The position numbers and the translations under genes were made by a program. From an uncultured Treponema sp. (GTDB lineage: Bacteria; Spirochaetota; Spirochaetia; Treponematales; Treponemataceae), in contig CALCRU010000066.1 in NCBI GenBank assembly GCA_937894335.1, positions 1-22,777 of the forward strand: a stretch of DNA of 22,777 bases, in the 5' to 3' direction. Positions 1 through 6,666 of this stretch are shown piece after piece (the stretch's first letter is position 1; every line of letters starts with the position of its first letter). Below the pieces are notes generated by a model. It ran no database searches, was not told the origin of the DNA, and saw only the letters and a program-made list of their open reading frames with translations.

Positions 1-94
1 TTTTTTGAGAAAACGCCTTTTTCAAGAAAACGGCTTGTTAATCAGCGTTTCCTTAAAATAATAGGGGCTGCTCCATACTTTTGGGACAGCCCCT
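1..94 (+). mobile_element. Right end of an insertion sequence (partial)
   Basis: Bases 53-94 are the exact reverse complement of 22649-22690. In the copy at the far end of the window this 42-base segment lies just upstream of a transposase start, so here it should be the opposite terminus of a second copy with the same orientation. The terminal inverted repeat itself is an interrupted palindrome (GGGGCTG at 64-70, CAGCCCC at 87-93). Bases 1-52 would be the non-coding tail or the last codons of the transposase; I could not identify a convincing C-terminus in any frame. The alternative is a dispersed terminator hairpin, since a T-run follows directly at 94-105. Confidence 0.6.
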
Positions 95-105
95 TTTTTG
101 TTTTT
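64..105 (+). terminator. Hairpin with T-run at the IS end
   Basis: GGGGCTG (64-70) pairs with CAGCCCC (87-93), and an inner TCC/GGA extends the stem past a one-base bulge. TTTTTTGTTTTT follows at 94-105. The form is that of a rho-independent terminator for rightward transcription, so it may stop transcripts leaving the upstream IS copy. The hairpin arms are also the IS terminal repeat. Confidence 0.55.
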
Positions 106-227
106 AAATATGTTATTGGGGAGTCGAACCCTACGGGTTCTACGCCTGCGATAAATCTCCGGCGCAAAAAGCTAAAATTGCTTACGCAATTTCTTAACGC
201 TTTTTGTCTTCTGCCGCTTAATTTAAG
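106..227. other. Non-coding stretch with nested hairpins
   Basis: I see no gene here. GAACCC (126-131) and GGGTTC (135-140) form a tight stem with a three-base loop. CAAAAAGC (165-172) pairs with GCTTTTTG (199-206), and nested inside it AAATTGC (175-181) pairs with GCAATTT (186-192) over a TTAC loop. Read on the minus strand, the part around 118-140 resembles a tRNA T-arm (GGGTTCGACTCCC), but the rest of a tRNA is missing. It may be a dispersed repeat, a small RNA or the remains of one. Confidence 0.35.
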
Positions 228-260
228 GCAATTCCTTTATTTAGGGGTTGCTTTTTTTTT
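228..260 (+). terminator. Rho-independent terminator
   Basis: GCAATTCC (228-235) pairs with GGGGTTGC (244-251), eight pairs including two G-T, over an eight-base loop. Nine T residues follow at 252-260. It would end any rightward transcript from the non-coding stretch before the promoter at 282. Confidence 0.6.
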
Positions 261-281
261 GCTTTAAACAGTAAAAATTTC

Positions 282-310
282 TTGACAAGTGGGAATTTGC
301 ATGAGATACT
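282..310 (+). promoter_or_regulatory. Sigma-70-type promoter of the envelope operon
   Basis: The -35 box TTGACA (282-287) is a perfect consensus. A 17-base spacer leads to GATACT (305-310), four of six matches to the -10 consensus. Transcription should start near 317, inside the first heptamer of the repeat set at 313-355, with a leader of roughly 60 bases before the ATG at 376. Confidence 0.6.
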
Positions 311-312
311 AT

Positions 313-355
313 ATCTGATAGCAACACTATCAGTGCAAAAGAAAAACTATCAGAT
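313..355. promoter_or_regulatory. Three-copy CTGATAG/CTATCAG operator or switch
   Basis: CTGATAG (315-321) is followed by two copies of its complement, CTATCAG at 327-333 and 347-353. The outer pair extends to nine bases (ATCTGATAG 313-321, CTATCAGAT 347-355). As DNA this overlaps the predicted transcription start, where a repressor would bind. As RNA the first arm could pair with either of the other two. Both readings are inference. Confidence 0.5.
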
Positions 356-375
356 TTTGTCTGCGGAGGTTTCAA

Positions 376-2457
376 ATGCGAAAGATTCTGCCCCTTTGTC
401 TTGCTTTTACTCTTGTCCTTTTTTCACTGTGCGGATGCGGCGTTAACTCGTCAGAGAGCGTTTCCCTTTCTTACGGCTGGTCATATTCCCTTGTCTCTGG
501 GGATTTTGCACCCTCTGTCCAGTCAGAGCCAAAAGAAGTGCTTTCCTTTGCAGACAGCGTAAACTTTATCCCCTTGCCAGACGATCAGCTTGCTCTTCTT
601 GAAACCTTGCTACCCGAAAAGGAAGGCGAAGTTTGGCTAAAGAAAACAGTCTACCTTCCCTCTTCCCTCAAAGGACAGGACCTAAGCCTCTACTTGGGAC
701 GGGTCTCCATGGCTGACGAAACTTGGTTCAACGGAAGCTACATAGGCGGAGAAGGCACATTCCCTCCTCAAGAATTTAGTGCATGGAACGATGTGCGCCT
801 CTACCACATTCCAGGAACAGCCGTTAACTGGGAAGGTGAAAATGTAATCCTTGTGCGCATAAGGGTAAACGGAGAAGGCTCCATAGTTGCCAACCCCTTC
901 ATTGGTGCAACAAGACAGGCAAAATATGCAGGACTTCTGGAGGCCTTTCTTAACAGCCGCCTTAACTTGCTCTTTGCCTTTGCCATGCTCATTATCGCCG
1001 TCTACCACATCATCCTGTATGCAAAGAGACCCAGCGAGCACGAAAACATTGTCTTTGCAGTGCTGAACATAGTTTCTGCCCTATACATGTCTGTCTTTTA
1101 CCTTACAGAAATTCCTGGTCTGCCCTGGAAAGGTATGTCCTTCCTCTGGTTCCAAAAGATTTTCTCCAGCTGTCTGCCCTTCCTTATTGTGCTTCTTGTG
1201 CCCACTTTTGTGAACAGCTTCCTTAAGCGCCGTGACCACATTGCAGTTTTAATAATTCGCTTCGTACTTTTTGCAGTTCCCGTGGTGCTTTCGCTCATAA
1301 CACCAGATTATGTTCAGCTTAGGGCTGTTCGACCCCTGCTCCAGTTGCTTCTTATTCCTCCAGTAATCTATACCCTAGCCCTAATTATTACGGCTGTGGC
1401 TAAGAAAAAGAATTATGCAGTTCCCCTGCTGTTGGGATTTTCGCCCATGGTACTAACCTTGCTTGTAGACCTTCTTCTGCACAATCTTCTTGGACAGTAC
1501 ATAAAGGGCTTGGGAAACCTTCCCTACTTTACCGCCTACGGATGGCAGCTTGTAATCCTAGCACTGCTTTTTGTCCTTGCGTCAAAGTCTTCCTCAGCCT
1601 TTATTCAGGTTGAAGATTTGAATCAGAACCTTGAAAAGAAAGTTGCCCAAAGAACGGACGAACTTACCCGAGCAAATGCGGAACTAGAGGATGCAAACAG
1701 AAGGGCCGCCCGTGACCTTAAGCTAGCCTCCTTTGTACAGCAAAGTTTTTACGCCCGCTCAGTTCCCTCGGTTGACGGCTGGGACATAGCCCTCTACTTC
1801 AAGCCCATGTCGGGAGTTTCTGGAGATTTGTACGACTTCTTTACAAGGGGAAGAACCCTTGAGGGCTTAGGACTGTTTGATGTTTCTGGACACGGAATTT
1901 CTTCGGGCCTTGTAACAATGCTTTCAAAAACCATAATAGACCGAGTCTTTGCCGCAGAATCGGGACAGCCTGTTTCTAAGGTAATGGCAGACATTAACCA
2001 AGAGCTTATAGAGGCAAAGGGTGACATTCAAAATTACCTTACAGGTGTGTTGGTACGCATAAAGGGTGACCGTGTGGAATATGTAAACGGAGGTCATCCC
2101 CCTATCTTCTACCGAATGGCAAACGGCAGAGTTGTGCCTGTGGAAGTTCCCAACGCATCTGACGAGGATTCTGGCGGAATAATTGGCATGGCAGGCATAG
2201 AGCCAGAATTTAAAGGCATTCAGTTTACCATGAAGAGTGGAGACGCTCTTATAATGTATACAGACTGCCTTTCAGAGTCTTCGGGAGAGGCAAACCCAGA
2301 GCAGTTCGGATACCAGCGCATCATGGAGGCCTTTAGCGCAAGCGGCGGTTCTTCGGCAAAGCAGAAACTGGAATCCGTACTGTCGGCTCACGCAGCCTAC
2401 ATGGGCTCTACCCCTGCAAACGACGACCTTACGGTAATAGTTCTGCAGAAGAAGTAA
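376..2457 (+). CDS. 7TM sensor with SpoIIE/PP2C serine phosphatase output
   Basis: This 693-residue membrane protein has three parts. The N-terminus has a signal peptide with a possible lipobox (LCGC, Cys21). It is followed by a beta-rich extracytoplasmic domain (about 85-180) whose ETWFNG...G pattern resembles the jelly-roll sugar-binding domains of the 7TMR-DISM and GH2 type. Residues about 185-405 hold seven or eight hydrophobic segments, like the 7TMR-DISM membrane module. A coiled-coil linker (about 412-450) leads to a SpoIIE/RsbU-type PP2C domain with GDLYDF near 482, DVSGHG near 502, MYTD near 627 and a terminal NDDLTV. Such phosphatases usually dephosphorylate an anti-sigma-factor antagonist; none is encoded here. 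The start is set by GGAGG at 365-369. It heads a five-gene same-strand run, with 54 bases to the next gene. The family assignment is firm, but ligand and target are unknown. Confidence 0.88.
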   Translation: MRKILPLCLAFTLVLFSLCGCGVNSSESVSLSYGWSYSLVSGDFAPSVQSEPKEVLSFADSVNFIPLPDDQLALLETLLPEKEGEVWLKKTVYLPSSLKGQDLSLYLGRVSMADETWFNGSYIGGEGTFPPQEFSAWNDVRLYHIPGTAVNWEGENVILVRIRVNGEGSIVANPFIGATRQAKYAGLLEAFLNSRLNLLFAFAMLIIAVYHIILYAKRPSEHENIVFAVLNIVSALYMSVFYLTEIPGLPWKGMSFLWFQKIFSSCLPFLIVLLVPTFVNSFLKRRDHIAVLIIRFVLFAVPVVLSLITPDYVQLRAVRPLLQLLLIPPVIYTLALIITAVAKKKNYAVPLLLGFSPMVLTLLVDLLLHNLLGQYIKGLGNLPYFTAYGWQLVILALLFVLASKSSSAFIQVEDLNQNLEKKVAQRTDELTRANAELEDANRRAARDLKLASFVQQSFYARSVPSVDGWDIALYFKPMSGVSGDLYDFFTRGRTLEGLGLFDVSGHGISSGLVTMLSKTIIDRVFAAESGQPVSKVMADINQELIEAKGDIQNYLTGVLVRIKGDRVEYVNGGHPPIFYRMANGRVVPVEVPNASDEDSGGIIGMAGIEPEFKGIQFTMKSGDALIMYTDCLSESSGEANPEQFGYQRIMEAFSASGGSSAKQKLESVLSAHAAYMGSTPANDDLTVIVLQKK

Positions 2458-2468
2458 AAGTCTGTGCA

Positions 2469-2480
2469 ACAATATATTGT
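2469..2480. promoter_or_regulatory. 12-base perfect palindrome
   Basis: ACAATATATTGT is a perfect palindrome in the 54-base gap between the phosphatase gene and the first FN3 lipoprotein gene. It could be an operator, but there is no clear promoter beside it. A 12-base AT-rich palindrome can also arise by chance. Confidence 0.25.
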
Positions 2481-2511
2481 AAACCGTGTCTAAATATAGT
2501 AAGGTATTTAT

Positions 2512-5500
2512 ATGCGTGTTACATTAAAAAGACTGATTCAGCCAACACTTTTTCTGCTGGTAATGCTTGCTACTTCCTGCCAGAACGAACTTTTGCCTGT
2601 CCCCACGGGAACAAAGGTTCAGACTTCAAGAAGCATTGCCCCAGACCATCTTACAGCCAGTCAGGGACGGGAAAAAATCTACCTAACCTGGTCCTTGGTT
2701 GAAGGAGCCCAGCGCTATCTTGTATACGCCTCAGACTTAATGACTCCCACTGAGTCCAGTTTTAAACTTGTAACACATGTGCCTGCCTCAGAAACTCCTT
2801 CCTGCCAGATTGATGTAAAGCCCGGAACCGAAGCTTGGTACCGGGTCAGCGCAATTCTTGCCAATGGAAAGGAAACCGTTCCTTGCGATTCTGTTTTAGC
2901 TACTTCCCTTGCAGTACCAGAAATTACAGCCATAGAGACAGATTCCTCCGATGCCACAAAAATTTCGGTATACTGGAACATGTCAAACTGTCGCAACGAC
3001 ACTTACCGCAAGCAGACTGAATACGAAATCGTATGCACTAACGCCCAGGACAGCTCCAACTTTGTAAAAAACAGCGTAAGGGCAACAGACCTTGGAAACA
3101 CCCAGTACACAGTTACAGGCTTACAGGCCCATTCCTCCTACAAGATAAAAATCATTGCCCGCACTGAACTAGGAGACGAGGCAGAGAGCGCAGAACTTTC
3201 TGCAGAAACACTCCATCAGTTGCAGCCCCCCGCCCCACTTATGTTAGAAGCAAGCAGGGGAACCTCTAAGGACAAAATACAGCTTTCCTTCGTGCTTCCC
3301 GAAAAGGCCGACATTCAGCTAAAGGAAGACGGAACCTTTGAACAGGTACCCCTTCTTTTTGCTGTTTACAGAAAGGCATCTTCCGAACCCGATGATAAAT
3401 GGGAAGAACTTATAGACAATGCAGAACTGCTTGACGAAAAGGGACAGAAAATTACCGCCGACTATCCCGAAGACGGTGGTCTTACAGTCTACTGGGCAGA
3501 CTCTTCCTCTGATGTGGTACGGGGCATCATGTACGACTACAAGGTGCAGTCTAAACTGGATCTTTCTGCATATACATCCACACAACTTAAAGACTACAAC
3601 TACATAGAAACTTCAAAAACTGTTTCCTGCGCAAATGCTTCTGGCTGGAGGCTAGCACTTCCTCGCATTTCTACAAAGGGCTTTATACAAAACAAGCTGG
3701 AAGAAGACAGCACTACATACGATTCAGCCTCTGTAGGATTCAGCATGACATGGAACAACTTCATACTGGATTCCGACACTCAGAACAGAACCCTTGCTTC
3801 TCGGTATCAGTATCTACTCTATGAAACATTTACGCCTTTTAACTGCGACAAGGATGATGTAAGCGAAGACACAAAATTCCTTAAAGACTTTGCTAGCACA
3901 GAAGAGCTTTCCCTGTTTGTGCGAAACTTTAACCTTTCTATACCACCAAAAGACGGCGGAGAAAGGGGAATATATTCTTACGCGGTTTACATTGTTTCAA
4001 GCGAACTTTCTTCACCCTTTGAAGACGATCCTGCATCTCTTGCAGATGTTTTTGACAGCGCTACAGTTGCAACGCCCCTTACCGTAAGCGACAATGCTGG
4101 CTCTATAAAAGACTTTACAGTTACAGGCGGATACAAGGACAAGTTCCTAATTAGCTGGACTGCCGAAAGCGGCATGAACTACGACCTTACCTATTCCGAA
4201 TCAAAAGACGGAATCCATGTTTCTTCTGATGTACCCGTAGCTCTTGGTTCAATACCTACATCGGGAACGGTTAATGTTGAGTCCAGAATTGAATCGTATG
4301 CAGAAAGCGGAGTTACAAGAACCTACCGCCTTACAGCAACCCCCGATGGAGGAACTGCATCACCAATTTCAAACACCTCTGCCCCTGTAGACTCTTTGGG
4401 AACTCCCGACCCCAAGTTTTCCGTGTCAGAAATTTCTTACGATTCAATTACAGTCTCTTGGAAGGAAGTTCTTGCGGCCAAGTCCTACAGCATAAAAATG
4501 TCAGATGGCACATACATTCCCCTTTACCTTGAGGGTGATGAAAAAAATGTGGAAGTAACACAGACCCTTTCTGGCGACACATACTATTCCTACACATTCC
4601 TTCCCGAAGCCCTAGGCGACACTTACCGCAATGCATCTCTGTCTGGAGAACCCATTCCAGTTACTGTAAGGGCAACTTCGGAAGTTTCTGATTTCACAGA
4701 CGAAATAGTTTGGACAAGAACTTTAGGTCCTGCAACAGAAGCCTTAAGTGCAACCGTCGCCCAATTCTACAACTTCATTACTGTTGAATGGAACGAGGTA
4801 GAAGGTGCAAGGGGATATCAACTTGTAAGAATGAGGTACCAGACAGACGGCTCAAAGTGGACCCCAGACGAAGACGACTACGAACAGTTCTACATTGACG
4901 CCGACAGTCTAAGCGTAAGTTCTAACGGAGAAAATTACAGTGCCATGACGGTAACTCGTAGCGGAACAAAACTTACTCTTGTAGACACCCAAAAGGACAT
5001 TCCTCAGGCAGACAAAGAAACCGCTAGCCAAAGTGCAATAACCCAGTCACGGATTTCGTGGGGAATCAAGATTGAATACATGGTGCTTCCCCTGCTTTCG
5101 GAAAAGGACAGCTTTGACGGAAAGACACTTTCTTCTTCTTCACTTCACGGAGAAAAGAAACTTTCTCTTACCAGCACAGAATCCATTTCAACGGCAGGAA
5201 GTACAGTTGGCTACGGACTTAATGTGCGCGCCTCAAAGGCAGAAAGTTCTCAGTACATAGAAATTGAATGGGACAAGCCCTATGCCGAATCGGTAAATGT
5301 AATGCCCCTTGTTTACAGAAAAATAAGTGGCTCAAGTGACAGTCGGGAAATTCTACAGTCTTCTCGGGGACTTTCTAAAGATACCGTAAGTCATCAGCAG
5401 GCCTGCAGTACTAGTAACGAAAAGACAAAGCCTTGGGAGTATTCTGTGCGCTATACCTCAAGTACGACGCAAGACTCTTATTCCGATTCTTCTCCCTTTG

Positions 5501-6666
5501 CACAATCTTACATAGACGCCCTTCAGGAAGAAGTTGTTTCTGTTGCCGGTGACAAATACGAACCAAAGGCTGTGGGCTACCTCTTCTACCTGCCCTATTT
5601 CTCTGTAAACAATGTACCTTTAGGAAGCGAAGAAGGATTTACAGAATCCGTTAACTGGAGCAAGTGGAACTACAGCGAAAGAGCAAATGGACCAGAAGAC
5701 GACGGTGACACTCTAGCCTACACCGTTTGGGCAAAGAACAAAAACAACTCTAGCGCTTGGTTCCAAATTGCAAGCATGACTGCCGACGGAACTGTAAGCG
5801 TAATGGCAGATCCTGGTTGGTACGAAACAGATATTGCAAATGGCAAGGAAAGCGTAACCCTTACTCCTAAAAATGTAAGTAACGAAAGCGGATGTAACAA
5901 CGGACTTTTAAAAGTCCAGCGTGACTACAAACACTACTACATGATTCGCGCCCAAAGAAAAAACAGCGAAGGCAAGACAATCTACACTTACATTGGTCTT
6001 GATGAATCCGTATGGACTTACCGGCGGATTAGTGCGGAAGAATTTGCAAAGTGTGTTCTGTTGATTATGGCGGACGCTATTAACCAGAGTGGAATAGACA
6101 GCGGTGGAAATCGCAATGTTGGTAATTTTAGAATTAAGCACAACAGCGCATCTAAGACTATCATTTACGGAACTCCAGATGGAAATTACACTCATGCATT
6201 CTATGATTTACCAGGGGCAAGGAATTCAAAATTGATTTCTGCATTTACAATCAATTTCCCCGATTCAGAATCACGATCTGCGGCAGATGGGAATGCAGCC
6301 TACTACTTCCCAACAGCACAAATTACAGTGACCCATGAAAATAAGGATTTAAAAACTTACAACGGTTCTCTTTCATTTACGGCAGGTGAACAAGGACATG
6401 TAGGATGGACTGTATTATCGGACGGAGTAAAAACTTCTTGGATACTTTCTGCTGCGGCAAAGCAAGACTCTGGAACGCAACAGACTATAGCTTTATCCAG
6501 TGGAAACGAAACTTTATTCAAGACCATCTTCCCCTTTGGACTGGGACAGAATTATGATTCAAAAGTAACAACCTACGACTCATCTCGTCCGCCTTACCAA
6601 AACAACTGGTGGCTAATCCGTGAAGGCGGCACAGAATCAGACTCATTCAAACTGGAGGAAGAATAA
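2512..6666 (+). CDS. Large fibronectin type III repeat lipoprotein
   Basis: A 1384-residue predicted surface or periplasmic lipoprotein. The signal peptide ends in a lipobox (ATSC, Cys23). Repeated beta-sandwich units of FN3 type start near residues 44, 134, 238, 530, 633, 738 and 898. Their usual marks are an xWxxxxxAxxYxV-like core (for example ITVEWNEVEGARGYQL) and closing AxT or AxS strands. Residues from about 1170 form a different C-terminal region, with DGNYTHAFYDLPG-like strands, that I do not recognise. FN3 arrays usually serve as binding or spacer modules, so adhesion or glycan contact is plausible but unproven. A weak Shine-Dalgarno AAGG (2501-2504) precedes the ATG. The next gene starts on the base after this stop codon, so they are very likely co-translated. 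From about 6060, leucine codons shift toward TTA/TTG, unlike most of the gene. Confidence 0.8.
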   Translation: MRVTLKRLIQPTLFLLVMLATSCQNELLPVPTGTKVQTSRSIAPDHLTASQGREKIYLTWSLVEGAQRYLVYASDLMTPTESSFKLVTHVPASETPSCQIDVKPGTEAWYRVSAILANGKETVPCDSVLATSLAVPEITAIETDSSDATKISVYWNMSNCRNDTYRKQTEYEIVCTNAQDSSNFVKNSVRATDLGNTQYTVTGLQAHSSYKIKIIARTELGDEAESAELSAETLHQLQPPAPLMLEASRGTSKDKIQLSFVLPEKADIQLKEDGTFEQVPLLFAVYRKASSEPDDKWEELIDNAELLDEKGQKITADYPEDGGLTVYWADSSSDVVRGIMYDYKVQSKLDLSAYTSTQLKDYNYIETSKTVSCANASGWRLALPRISTKGFIQNKLEEDSTTYDSASVGFSMTWNNFILDSDTQNRTLASRYQYLLYETFTPFNCDKDDVSEDTKFLKDFASTEELSLFVRNFNLSIPPKDGGERGIYSYAVYIVSSELSSPFEDDPASLADVFDSATVATPLTVSDNAGSIKDFTVTGGYKDKFLISWTAESGMNYDLTYSESKDGIHVSSDVPVALGSIPTSGTVNVESRIESYAESGVTRTYRLTATPDGGTASPISNTSAPVDSLGTPDPKFSVSEISYDSITVSWKEVLAAKSYSIKMSDGTYIPLYLEGDEKNVEVTQTLSGDTYYSYTFLPEALGDTYRNASLSGEPIPVTVRATSEVSDFTDEIVWTRTLGPATEALSATVAQFYNFITVEWNEVEGARGYQLVRMRYQTDGSKWTPDEDDYEQFYIDADSLSVSSNGENYSAMTVTRSGTKLTLVDTQKDIPQADKETASQSAITQSRISWGIKIEYMVLPLLSEKDSFDGKTLSSSSLHGEKKLSLTSTESISTAGSTVGYGLNVRASKAESSQYIEIEWDKPYAESVNVMPLVYRKISGSSDSREILQSSRGLSKDTVSHQQACSTSNEKTKPWEYSVRYTSSTTQDSYSDSSPFAQSYIDALQEEVVSVAGDKYEPKAVGYLFYLPYFSVNNVPLGSEEGFTESVNWSKWNYSERANGPEDDGDTLAYTVWAKNKNNSSAWFQIASMTADGTVSVMADPGWYETDIANGKESVTLTPKNVSNESGCNNGLLKVQRDYKHYYMIRAQRKNSEGKTIYTYIGLDESVWTYRRISAEEFAKCVLLIMADAINQSGIDSGGNRNVGNFRIKHNSASKTIIYGTPDGNYTHAFYDLPGARNSKLISAFTINFPDSESRSAADGNAAYYFPTAQITVTHENKDLKTYNGSLSFTAGEQGHVGWTVLSDGVKTSWILSAAAKQDSGTQQTIALSSGNETLFKTIFPFGLGQNYDSKVTTYDSSRPPYQNNWWLIREGGTESDSFKLEEE

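Noticed and set aside
118..140. tRNA on the minus strand
   Set aside because: Only a T-arm-like piece is present; no anticodon arm, D-arm or acceptor stem can be built around it.
1..270. Long open frame from base 1 read on the plus strand
   Set aside because: It runs through the IS terminus, the hairpin region and the T-run, and its translation is low-complexity and family-free, so it is open by chance.
682..1041. Minus-strand open frames opposite the phosphatase gene and other long genes
   Set aside because: They lie fully opposite well-supported coding regions, lack ribosome binding sites and show no recognisable domain.
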